64,000 nucleotides of DNA from JALZKA01 sp963717635 (GTDB lineage: Bacteria; Actinomycetota; Thermoleophilia; Solirubrobacterales; 70-9), in assembly GCA_963717635.1 (NCBI GenBank), contig OY970347.1, positions 930,001 through 994,000 of the forward strand, in the 5' to 3' direction. The notes below the pieces were generated by a model, which saw only the letters and a program-made list of their open reading frames with translations, searched no databases and was not told the DNA's origin. Of the stretch, positions 56,528-64,000 are shown in pieces (the stretch's first letter is position 1; every line of letters begins with the position of its first letter). The position numbers and the translations under genes were made by a program.

Positions 56528-57604
56528 ATGCGCCTCCTCCACGTCGTCGGCACGCGCCCCAACTTCGTCAAGATGGCGCCGGTCATCGCCGCGGCGCGGG
56601 AGCGGTTTGGGGCCGAGTCGAACGTGGTCGTACACACCGGCCAGCACTACGACCGGGCGATGTCAGACGTCTTTTTCGAGGAGCTCGGCGTGGGGGCGCC
56701 GGAGCACATGCTCGACGTCGGGTCCGGCTCCCACGGCGAGCAGGCCGCCCGCGTGCTCGCGCGGCTCGAGCCCGTGCTGCGCGACGAGCGCCCCGACCTG
56801 GTGCTCGTTCCGGGCGACGTCAATTCGACCCTGGCGGCGGCGCTCTGTGCGGCCCGGCTTCAGATTCCGGTCGGGCACGTGGAGTCGGGCCTGCGGAGCT
56901 TCGACCGCGAGATGCCGGAGGAGATCAACCGGATCGCGACCGATCATCTCTCGGCGCTCTGTTTCCTGCACTCGGAGGAGGCGATCGGAAACCTTCGTGA
57001 CGAGGGCGTGCCCGACGAGCGGCACGCGTTCGTCGGCAACACGATGATCGACACGCTGGTCGCGCTTGAAGAACGGTTTCGCGCCCGCAACGCCGCGGCC
57101 GGGATCGGGCTCGAGCCGGGCTCCTATTTGCTCGTCACGCTTCACCGGCCGGCCCTGGTGGACGGCCCGCTGCTGGGCGACGCGATGGACGGCGTTGCCG
57201 CCGTCGCGGCCGAGCTGCCGGTGGTGTTTCCCGTACACCCGCGCACCCGGAAGCGCCTCGCCGAGCTGGGCTGGAGCGGGGAGGAGAAGGGGATTTACCT
57301 GTCAGAGCCGGTCGGCTATCTCGACTTCCTGTCGCTGGAGGCGGACGCGGGCGCCGTGCTGACGGACTCGGGCGGGATCCAGGAGGAGACGACGTATCTG
57401 GGCGTGCCCTGCTTCACCCTGCGCGACAACACGGAGCGCCCGGTGACCCTGCGCGCCGGGACCAACACGCTGCTCGGCCTCGAACCCAGCCGGATCGCGG
57501 AGATTCCGGCGCGCCTGGCGGCCGCCGCCGCAAACCCGCAGCGTCCGGAGTTTTGGGACGGGCATGCGGCGGAGCGCGCCGCCGCCGTCATCGCCGATTG
57601 GTAG
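56528..57604 (+). CDS. wecB: UDP-N-acetylglucosamine 2-epimerase (non-hydrolysing)
   Basis: This enzyme interconverts UDP-GlcNAc and UDP-ManNAc for surface polysaccharide synthesis. The N-terminal VVGTRPNFVKMAPVI, the HTGQHYD motif, GHVESGLRS, EEINRIATDHLS and the late TDSGGIQEE and RDNTERPVT are all family landmarks. Length is 358 residues. Its stop TAG (57602-57604) forms part of the next gene's -10 box. Confidence 0.94.
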   Translation: MRLLHVVGTRPNFVKMAPVIAAARERFGAESNVVVHTGQHYDRAMSDVFFEELGVGAPEHMLDVGSGSHGEQAARVLARLEPVLRDERPDLVLVPGDVNSTLAAALCAARLQIPVGHVESGLRSFDREMPEEINRIATDHLSALCFLHSEEAIGNLRDEGVPDERHAFVGNTMIDTLVALEERFRARNAAAGIGLEPGSYLLVTLHRPALVDGPLLGDAMDGVAAVAAELPVVFPVHPRTRKRLAELGWSGEEKGIYLSEPVGYLDFLSLEADAGAVLTDSGGIQEETTYLGVPCFTLRDNTERPVTLRAGTNTLLGLEPSRIAEIPARLAAAAANPQRPEFWDGHAAERAAAVIADW

Positions 57605-57615
57605 CTTGACGCCCG

Positions 57616-58236
57616 GTGCCCCTGCCCTCGCTGATCCCGCGCGACACGGTCTTCTTCGACCTCTTCAACCAGGCCGGTCAGAACACGCTCCGCGCCGCCC
57701 GGCAGCTGCAGGAGATGCTGGCGAACTGGCCCGACGAGAGCGGCCTCGGGCGCGAGATCCTGCTCGCCGAGCAGGAGGGCGACAGGATCACCCACGAGCT
57801 GATCCGGCGCCTCAACTCGACCTTCGTCACCCCGCTCGACGGTGAGGACATCTACGCGCTCGCGACCAAGCTCGACGACATCGTGGACTACATCGAGGAG
57901 ACCGCGGACTTCATGGTGCTCTACCAGATCGAGGCGCCGATGGAGCAGGCGATCAAGATGGCCGACGTCCTCGTCAAGTCCTGCGAACAGCTTGCCGCCG
58001 CGCTCGAGAAGCTGCGCGGGTTCAAGGACCTCGAGAAGTACTGGATCGAGATTCACCGGCTCGAGAACGACGGCGACCGGCTCTATCGCGACGCCGTCGC
58101 CTCGCTGTTCGCGAACGGGATCGACCCGATGGTCGTGATCCGCTGGAAGGACCTCTTCACCGTCCTCGAGCGCGCGGTGGACGCCACGGAGACGGCGGCG
58201 CACATCCTCGAAGGCATTGTGATCAAGAACGCCTAG
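57616..58236 (+). CDS. PhoU-like (DUF47) phosphate transport regulator
   Basis: An all-helical protein of 206 residues of the DUF47/PhoU-like family: FFDLFNQAGQNTLRAARQLQ, then GDRITHELIRRLNSTFVTPL and DGEDIYALATKLDDIVDYIE. Such proteins pair with Pit transporters and modulate phosphate uptake. TAGCTT (57602-57607) lies 8 nt before the GTG, and the Pit gene starts 8 nt after the stop. Confidence 0.92.
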   Translation: MPLPSLIPRDTVFFDLFNQAGQNTLRAARQLQEMLANWPDESGLGREILLAEQEGDRITHELIRRLNSTFVTPLDGEDIYALATKLDDIVDYIEETADFMVLYQIEAPMEQAIKMADVLVKSCEQLAAALEKLRGFKDLEKYWIEIHRLENDGDRLYRDAVASLFANGIDPMVVIRWKDLFTVLERAVDATETAAHILEGIVIKNA

Positions 58237-58244
58237 GAGGCCTC

Positions 58245-59336
58245 GTGACCGAGGCTGACCTGATCCTCTACATCGTCGTCGCAACGGCGCTGGCGTTCGA
58301 CTTCACCAACGGCTTCCACGACACCGCCAACGTGGTCGCGACGTCGATCTCGACTCGGGCGATGTCGCCGCGGATCGCGGTGACCTACGCCGCGATCCTG
58401 AACTTCGCGGGGGCGTTCATCTCACTCGAGGTGGCCGCGACGATCGCCGACGATGTCGTGGTCGGCACGGTGATCACGCCGACGATCATCTTCGCGGGGC
58501 TGGTGGGCGCGATCGCCTGGAACCTCACGACCTGGTATTTCGGCCTGCCCTCGAGTTCCTCGCACGCGTTGATCGGCGGCGTCGTGGGCTCAGCTTTCGC
58601 CGCCGTGGGCTCCGAGGCGATCCTCTCGGACGGGGTGATCGGCAAGGTGCTGGCGCCGGCGCTGATCGCGCCCGTCCTCGCCTTCGTCGTCGGCGGGATC
58701 GCGATCGTCGTCTGCTATCGGATCGTGGGGCGCCAGCGGCCGGGGCCGGTGACCCGTGGGTTCAAGCTCGGGCAGATTGCCTCGGGCGGTCTGCTCGCGC
58801 TGGCGCACGGGACGAACGACGCGCAGAAGACGATGGGGATAATCGCCCTGACCTTGATCGCCAGCGGCGACCTCGCGTCTGGGTCCGACCCGCCCACGTG
58901 GGTGATCGTCTCGGCCGCGACGGCGATCGCGCTCGGGACCTACATGGGCGGCTGGCGGATCATCAAGACGATGGGCACGCGGATCATCAAGATGGATTCC
59001 GCCCAGGGTTTCTCCGCCCAGGGCGCCGGCTCGGCGGTGATTCTGGCCTCCACGCATTTCGGGTACCCGCTGTCGACCACGCATGTGATCTCCGGCGCGG
59101 TGATGGGCGCCGGGGCCGGCAAGCGGCTATCCGCCGTCCGCTGGGGCGTCGCTGGGAACATCGTCGGCGCCTGGCTGCTCACCTTCCCATCGGCGGCCGC
59201 GATTGGGGCGCTCACGTACGGGGTGACGACGATCTTCGGGGACGGGGCCCTGGGTCCCCTTCTGATCTTCTTGGCGGGAGCGACCGCGGTCGCACTGGCA
59301 TTCGCCCGCCGCCTCAGGGCTCCGGTGCCGGCGTGA
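58245..59336 (+). CDS. pit: Inorganic phosphate transporter, Pit family
   Basis: A low-affinity, proton- or metal-phosphate-coupled permease of 363 residues with about ten membrane helices. The duplicated signature occurs as DFTNGFHDTANVVATSI at the N-terminus and LALAHGTNDAQKTMGII in the middle; PSSSSHALIGG and LSTTHVISGAVMGAG are the paired helix motifs. AGGAGG lies before the GTG at 58245. It is coupled to the PhoU-like gene upstream. Confidence 0.94.
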   Translation: MTEADLILYIVVATALAFDFTNGFHDTANVVATSISTRAMSPRIAVTYAAILNFAGAFISLEVAATIADDVVVGTVITPTIIFAGLVGAIAWNLTTWYFGLPSSSSHALIGGVVGSAFAAVGSEAILSDGVIGKVLAPALIAPVLAFVVGGIAIVVCYRIVGRQRPGPVTRGFKLGQIASGGLLALAHGTNDAQKTMGIIALTLIASGDLASGSDPPTWVIVSAATAIALGTYMGGWRIIKTMGTRIIKMDSAQGFSAQGAGSAVILASTHFGYPLSTTHVISGAVMGAGAGKRLSAVRWGVAGNIVGAWLLTFPSAAAIGALTYGVTTIFGDGALGPLLIFLAGATAVALAFARRLRAPVPA

Positions 59337-59346
59337 TGAGGACAGC

Positions 59347-59589
59347 TTGATCCAGCTCGCGACGATCGTCGACACCAAGGCTCTGCTCGAGACCGGGCTC
59401 GCGGCGTTCGTAGCGGGGGTGGGTGTGGCGTTCACGTTCTCGTTCGCGATCCTCGGCGCGACCCGGTTCGCGGAGCTGTCGCGCGAGCAGCGCAGTCTGC
59501 AGGCGATCGCCTACGCCGTCCTCGGGCTGCTCGGGCTGGCGGCGAGCATCGCAGCGGTCGTCGCCGGGCTCATCGTGATGACTTCCTGA
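59347..59589 (+). CDS. Small two-pass membrane protein
   Basis: An 80-residue protein with two hydrophobic segments (about 16-38 and 53-77) joined by a short polar loop, TRFAELSREQRSLQAI. A TTG at 59347 is the first start, with GAGGAC upstream. It follows pit by 10 nt and may be part of the phosphate operon. No family is recognised. Confidence 0.65.
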   Translation: MIQLATIVDTKALLETGLAAFVAGVGVAFTFSFAILGATRFAELSREQRSLQAIAYAVLGLLGLAASIAAVVAGLIVMTS

Positions 59590-59620
59590 TTGGCTGCGCG
59601 GGGCGCGTAGGATCGAGGTC

Positions 59621-59971
59621 GTGCGCACCGCTCGGAATGTTGCGATCATCGCCCTGCTGGCCTTCGTGGTCGCCGCCGTCCCGGGCGGCGGCAACCTGGC
59701 CGACGGGATCCTGGCCGTCCTGACGGTGGCGTTCCTCGCCATCATCGGCGCCGCCGGATACCTGGCCTACCGCCAGAACCGCCTCGCCTACATGGCGCTC
59801 GACGACCGCCAGCGGATCTGGCTGCTGGGCGCGCTTGGCGCGATCGTGCTGATGATCGCCGGCGCCGACGAGCTGCTCGACACCGGGGCCGGCACGCTTG
59901 CCTGGATCGGCGTCCTCGGGCTCGCCGTCTTCGCGATCGTGCGCGTCGTCGGCGAGGCGCGCAGCATCTGA
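59621..59971 (+). CDS. Small multi-pass membrane protein
   Basis: A 116-residue protein with three to four hydrophobic helices. A polar segment YRQNRLAYMALDDRQRIWL separates the second and third. The GTG has TAGGAT (59608-59613) 7 nt upstream. No function is recognised. It lies between the phosphate-uptake genes and the pilus-like genes. Confidence 0.7.
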   Translation: MRTARNVAIIALLAFVVAAVPGGGNLADGILAVLTVAFLAIIGAAGYLAYRQNRLAYMALDDRQRIWLLGALGAIVLMIAGADELLDTGAGTLAWIGVLGLAVFAIVRVVGEARSI

Positions 59972-60041
59972 CTCCGTTCCGTAGCTGATCCGGCGCTGAC
60001 GCGGCGTCCCGGGCGCGCCCCCGGCTTCTAGCGTCGGCGTG

Positions 60042-60383
60042 ATGAAACGGAGTGCCGGAGAGCGTGCCCAGGCCTCGGCCGAGCTGGTTGCGGTGGTGCC
60101 GTTGGTGCTGTTGGCCGTCCTGGCTCTGGGTCAGCTCACGGCGGCGGGGTGGGCGCTCGCGAGCGCCGGCGAGGCGGCTCGGGCGGGGGCGCGGGCTGCT
60201 CACGTGGGAGTGCGGGCCGCGGCCGCCGCGCGCGCCGCGATTCCGGGCGCGCTCGAGCCCGCGGAGATCCGCGTCGACGGCAACGAGGTCCGGGTGCGCG
60301 TTCAGGCCCCCGCCCTCGTGCCGGGGCTGCCGGCGATTCCGGTCAGCGCCGCGGCCGCCCTCGACCCCGAGGCCGGCCGATGA
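60042..60383 (+). CDS. TadE-like pseudopilin
   Basis: A 113-residue protein with the TadE-type start: a short basic segment, GERAQASAELVAVVPL, then a long hydrophobic helix, with an extracytoplasmic remainder ending in a proline-rich beta region. TadE-like proteins are minor pseudopilins of Flp/tight-adherence systems. TAGCGT (60029-60034) lies 7 nt before ATG 60042. The secretion ATPase and membrane genes of a Tad system are not in the window. Confidence 0.75.
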   Translation: MKRSAGERAQASAELVAVVPLVLLAVLALGQLTAAGWALASAGEAARAGARAAHVGVRAAAAARAAIPGALEPAEIRVDGNEVRVRVQAPALVPGLPAIPVSAAAALDPEAGR

Positions 60384-60718
60384 TCCGCGGCAACCGCGGG
60401 CAGGCTTCCCTGGAGCTTCTGGCGGGCGTCCCCGCCCTGCTGCTGGCCGCGCTGGTCGCGCTCCAGCTGTTGGTCACCACCTACACGCTCCATCTCGCCG
60501 ACAACGCGGCCGAGGCTGGAGCGCTCGCAGCCGCGGCGGGGCTGGGGCCGGAGCCGGCCGCGCGCGCCGCGCTCCCTGGCTGGGCGCGAAGCCGGGTTCG
60601 CGTCGAAGCCGCCGATCGGCGGGTGGAGGTCGCGGTCCGCCCGCCCGCGCCGGTGGCCGCGCTATCGCGAGCGCTCGAGGTTCGGTCCAGTGCGTGGGCA
60701 TTACCGGCCGATCATTGA
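60380..60718 (+). CDS. Second TadE-like pseudopilin
   Basis: A 112-residue protein starting MIRGNRGQASLELLAGVP, again a basic stretch, the GQASLE processing-like region and one transmembrane helix. The ATG overlaps the previous stop as ATGA. The two TadE-like genes and the fused TadG-like gene below form one tight cluster. Confidence 0.75.
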   Translation: MIRGNRGQASLELLAGVPALLLAALVALQLLVTTYTLHLADNAAEAGALAAAAGLGPEPAARAALPGWARSRVRVEAADRRVEVAVRPPAPVAALSRALEVRSSAWALPADH

Positions 60719-62629
60719 TCCTTCGCCCTCGCCCCTCGTGGTCGTCACGGCTGCGTCCGGTGCCGCCGGTGGGCCGGCCGTCGCGGCGGCACTCGGGGTG
60801 GCCGCGGCGCGGGGCTCGACGGGCGCGCGTGGAATCGTGGTCTGCGAGGTGGCGGGAGCGGCGCGGCGCCCGACGCTGGTCTCGTCCGCAACCGCGCGCG
60901 GTCTGGAGTCGCGCCTCCGGGGCGCTGTTGCGGCCGCGGCCCGCGGGGCACTCTGCTGGGTGACGCTCGAGGCCGAGAGCTGGCGGGATGGTCTCGAGCG
61001 CTGCCAGGCGGCCGGCGCGGACCTCGTGATCGCCTTCCTGGAGCCGCAGCTTTGGCGTGAGCTCGTCGCCGACCCGGACCGCCCCGCGCTGGCGGGAGTC
61101 GTCCGGGCAGACGTATCCGAGGGCCGTGCGCTCGCCGGCCTGGCTGCGATCGAGCTGCGGCAGGCCGGCCTGGCCGCGGGCGTCGTCACCAGGGCGCCGG
61201 GCCTGGTCGGAGCGCGTCGCGCATTGGCCGGCATCGAGCCGGGCGGGGCGTTCGGCGATCGCGCAAAGCGGTTGGCACGGCGCCTGCTGAAGTCACGTGC
61301 CGGCGAGACCGGGCAGGCGCTGCCGCTGGTGCTCGGACTCGCGTTCGTGACGGTCCTCACCGGGCTCGCCCTGGCCCTGCTGGGAGTCGCCGCCACGGGC
61401 GCCACGAGGCTGCAGCGCGCGGCTGACCTCGCGGCGGTATCCGCCGCACGCTCGATGCGCGACGACCACCATCGCCTGTTCGTGCCGCCCCGAACCCCCG
61501 AGGGGCGGCCGAACCCGGTTCATCTCACCGGCGCCGCGTACCGGGCGCGGGCTCGCTCGGTGGCGATTCGCGCGCTTCGTGCCAATGGACTCGCGACCGC
61601 CGCCGGGCGGGTCTCGTTTCCGGGCGGGGGACTCGCGCCGACGCGAGTCCGGGTCGCCGTGGCCGGTCGGATCGAGCTCGAGGGCCGCCTGAGCGGCGAT
61701 CGGGTGCGGGCGGTGGCGGTCGCGGAGGCGTATCCCACGCCCGAGCCCGACCACCGGCGAGCGGGTCGGCGTTCGCGAGCGGCGGCGGCTACTCCGGTCG
61801 CCTCTCGTACCGCCAGGGCAAGCCGATGCGACCGGACGTCGCGGCGGCCTTCGAGCGGCTCGAAAATACCGCCCGGCGCGCCGGCCACGCACTGGTGGTC
61901 ACCTCCGCCTTTCGGTCGGACGCCGAACAGGCGGCGCTGTTCGCGGCCAATCCGGATCGACGCTGGGTGGCGCCGCCGGGGACGTCGCTGCACCGCTGCG
62001 CGACCGAGCTCGACCTCGGGCCCCCGGCGTCGTACGGCTGGTTGGCGGCGAATGCTCGGCGATTCGGGTTCCTGCGCCGGTATTCCTGGGAGGCGTGGCA
62101 TTTCGGCTACGTCGCGGGTCCGGAGCCCTGCTCGGACGCGGGCGACAGCGTTGGCTCTGCCGGCGGTGGCGACGGCGCCGCAGCCGGCACCGTGCTGCCG
62201 TCATTCGTGCCCACTCGATTTCGCCGGCCGCTCGCGCGCGCCGCGAGCCGCTGGAACGTCCCGGCCGGGCTGCTCGCCGCGCAACTCTTGGCGGAGTCCG
62301 GTTTCAACCCGTTCGCCGTGTCGCCCGCCGGGGCGCAGGGCATCGCCCAGTTCATGCCGGGGACGGCGGCCGCCTACGGGCTGCGCGACCCGTTCGATGC
62401 CGCCGCCGCAATCGACGCTCAGGCGCACCTGCTGTCCGACCTGATCGGGCAGTTCGGCCAGGTGGCGCTGGCGCTCGCCGCCTACAACGCCGGCCCCGCG
62501 CCGGTCAGCGCCTGCCGCTGCGTCCCTCCCTACCCGGAGACCCAGGCCTATGTCAGCCGCATCCTCGGCCTGCTGGGAGGCGCCGGCGAGATTCCCCCGC
62601 CGGCGCTCGAAGTGAGGCTTGTCAGGTGA
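60690..62629 (+). pseudogene. Frameshifted fusion: CpaE-like remnant, TadG-like and M15/SLT cell-wall hydrolase
   Basis: Frame A (GTG 60690 to about 61750) encodes a degenerate P-loop-like domain (VVVTAASGAAGGPAVAAAL, no lysine) and then a TadG-like segment with GETGQALPLVLGLAF and one membrane helix. From about 61750 the coding signal moves to another frame and continues to 62629. There, GGYSGRLSYRQGKPMRPDV, SAFRSDAEQAALF and WEAWHFGYV mark an M15 carboxypeptidase domain, and LAESGFNPFAVSPAGAQGI a lytic transglycosylase domain. Adding one base near 61751 would join them. If frame B is expressed alone, ATG 61826 could start it. Confidence 0.65.
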
Positions 62630-62632
62630 GTC

Positions 62633-63067
62633 CTAGTCGACGGTGAGCGTGCCCTCCATGCCTGCCTCCCGGTGACCCGGGACCGAGCAGTAGAACGTGT
62701 AATCGCCAGCCTCGAGGTCGATGTCTACCTCCGAGGTGTCGCCGCCCGAGATCTCCTCGGTACCGCCCAGGTCGCCATCCGGCCCTTCGATCTGAGCGTC
62801 GTGCGGCACGGAGGCATCGTTGGTCAGCTGAATCGTGACCGCGCCCGCCGCCGCCTCGGCCGAGTCCTGCTCGTAGGCGAGGCTGCCGCCCGGATCGGCC
62901 GTGAGCTCCACGGTTGAGCCGCCGCCGCCGGTGTCGACGCCGGTGTCGGCCGGTTCCGTGGTCGTGGCCGCGTCGGTCGTCGCATCGTCGTCGTCATCGC
63001 CGCAGGCCGCGAAGCCAAACACGCTGAGCGTAAGCACGGCCGCGAGGAGCACGAGATGTCGCTTCAA
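62633..63067 (-). CDS. Cupredoxin-domain lipoprotein
   Basis: A 144-residue exported protein. The signal segment ends in a lipobox FAAC, followed by an acidic and threonine-rich linker. The plastocyanin-like domain (about 50-144) keeps type 1 copper ligands: histidine in VPHDAQI, then cysteine, histidine and methionine in FYCSVPGHREAGMEG. It should carry electrons at the outer face of the membrane. A TTG at 63067 starts it, with AGGGG upstream. It is convergent with the hydrolase gene by 3 nt. Confidence 0.88.
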   Translation of the reverse strand: MKRHLVLLAAVLTLSVFGFAACGDDDDDATTDAATTTEPADTGVDTGGGGSTVELTADPGGSLAYEQDSAEAAAGAVTIQLTNDASVPHDAQIEGPDGDLGGTEEISGGDTSEVDIDLEAGDYTFYCSVPGHREAGMEGTLTVD

Positions 63068-63125
63068 AGGGACCCCTTTCCTATGGCTTGCGAAATCAGT
63101 CTAGATCAATGACGATCGGTCACCC

Positions 63126-63968
63126 ATGCTGCCGAACGTGATCTGTATCGGGGCCGCGAAATGCGGTACGACAAGCCTCCATCGGTACCTGGACCTCCAC
63201 CCGGAGATCCACATGGCGCCGGCCAAGGAGCTCGACTTCTTTGCGGGCCCGGGCTGGAACTGGGACCGGGGGTTCGAGTGGTACGAGTCCAACTTTCCGA
63301 GCTCGGCGCCGATCCAGGGCGAGACGTCCAACACCTACACGATGGACCCGTTCATCGCCGGCGTTCCCGAGCGGATCGCAGCGGCGGTCCCCGACGCGAG
63401 GCTGCTCTACCTGGTCGGCGATCCGATCGAGCGCGTCATCTCCGACTGGGTAGGAAATCGCGCGCGCGGCTGGCAGAAGCACTCCCTCGAGGAGCTCTGC
63501 CAGGACCCTGACTTCGCGCAGAGCGGTTATCTCTATCGGAGCCGCTACTACCACCAGCTCTCGCGCTACCTGGAGGTGTTCCCACGCGACGCCGTGCACG
63601 TCATTGTCAAGGAGGAGCTGGCCGAGCGCCGCCGTGAGACGCTCCGCGACGTCTTCCGATTTCTCGAGGTTGCGGACGATTTCGAGGACCCCCGGCTTGA
63701 CGAACGCCACAACCCGTCCGCTTTAAAACGCGCTCCACGGCGCCACGTGCAAGCGCTGCGCCGGATCCCCGTGTTCGCAGGAGTCGAGGCGGCGGCTCAT
63801 CGGCGTACCGGGCGATCCGCCGCATGGGTGCAACTTCCGTTCTCGAAGCTGATCACCAGGCCGCAGCTGAGCGACAGCGCGCGCCGGCGCCTGGTTGAGG
63901 CGCTCGAACCTGACGTGGCGGCGTTTCGGACCCTGACCGGAAAGCCGTTCTCTCACTGGTCCGTGTGA
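63126..63968 (+). CDS. Sulfotransferase-domain protein
   Basis: A 280-residue PAPS-dependent sulfotransferase-like protein. The 5'-phosphosulfate loop is GAAKCGTTSLHRYLDLHPEI at about residues 9-28, and the 3'-phosphate region is LVGDPIERVISDW near 98-110, with FAQSGYLYRSRYYHQLSRYL next. It may sulfate a glycan or lipid at the cell surface. The acceptor is unknown. There is no signal peptide. Confidence 0.85.
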   Translation: MLPNVICIGAAKCGTTSLHRYLDLHPEIHMAPAKELDFFAGPGWNWDRGFEWYESNFPSSAPIQGETSNTYTMDPFIAGVPERIAAAVPDARLLYLVGDPIERVISDWVGNRARGWQKHSLEELCQDPDFAQSGYLYRSRYYHQLSRYLEVFPRDAVHVIVKEELAERRRETLRDVFRFLEVADDFEDPRLDERHNPSALKRAPRRHVQALRRIPVFAGVEAAAHRRTGRSAAWVQLPFSKLITRPQLSDSARRRLVEALEPDVAAFRTLTGKPFSHWSV

Positions 63969-63991
63969 GGCTCTGCCTAACCTCTCGGGAC

Positions 63992-64000
63992 ATGCCCGAT
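63992..64000 (+). CDS. Start of a further gene, cut by window end
   Basis: Only MPD is visible. The call rests on TAACCT (63978-63983) placed 8 nt before an ATG, the same arrangement as many leaderless genes in this window. Confidence 0.3.

Overview
This window is a GC-rich (about two thirds G+C by eye), densely coding bacterial chromosome segment. The gene content points to Actinobacteria: CarD, DisA, RskA-type anti-sigma factor, DUF4383, LLM/F420-type remnant, B-box rhomboid, mycobacterial-type acyltransferase. It most resembles the Thermoleophilia/Solirubrobacterales branch, but that placement is inference from gene style and order, not from a marker-gene tree. One tRNA gene is present. 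I see no rRNA, prophage, insertion sequence or CRISPR array.

Layout. 1-5.6 kb: small unknown genes, a cupin, an acyl-CoA dehydrogenase behind a TetR-type palindrome, a PadR regulator with an SRPBCC partner, and a flavoprotein oxidase. 5.7-8.5 kb: a FadN-like beta-oxidation fusion enzyme and a sirtuin. 8.5-15.4 kb: a three-domain cell-wall hydrolase, a nucleoside phosphorylase flanked by coiled-coil proteins, and a MerR-HTH/adenylate cyclase behind a structured, promoter-driven RNA region. 15.4-27.2 kb: housekeeping block tilS-hpt-ftsH-folP-(LLM pseudogene)-folB-folK, GST, coaX, dusB, greA, lysS. 27.2-30.5 kb: lipoprotein, L,D-transpeptidase, a secreted unknown and an enoyl-CoA hydratase. 30.7-47.3 kb: clpC, a secreted RTX-tailed esterase, radA-disA-carD-ispD-ispF, an inserted lipid-metabolism group, cysS-rlmB-sigH and tRNA-Thr. 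47.3-64 kb: Fe-alcohol dehydrogenase, a plsC-gpsA fusion, two ECF sigma/membrane-partner pairs, rhomboid, cobalamin-type binding protein, phhB, hydrolase, wecB, PhoU-like/Pit phosphate uptake, TadE/TadG-like pilus genes, a cupredoxin lipoprotein and a sulfotransferase.

The order tilS-hpt-ftsH-folP-folB-folK-dusB-lysS-clpC-radA-disA-ispD-ispF-cysS-rlmB-sigH closely follows the Bacillus subtilis chromosome, so the core of the window is an ancient neighbourhood with lineage-specific insertions.

Two cross-cutting signals are the most interesting. First, about 24 starts have a TANNNT box only 6-9 nt before the start codon, with three more near-matches. This implies many leaderless mRNAs, including divergent promoters packed into 23 bp and a phhB gene whose leaderless start is ATC. 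Second, a small two-hairpin repeat occurs at three loci. Its stems differ in sequence but keep their pairing and its loop is conserved, and at one locus it is tandemly triplicated as exact 57-bp units.
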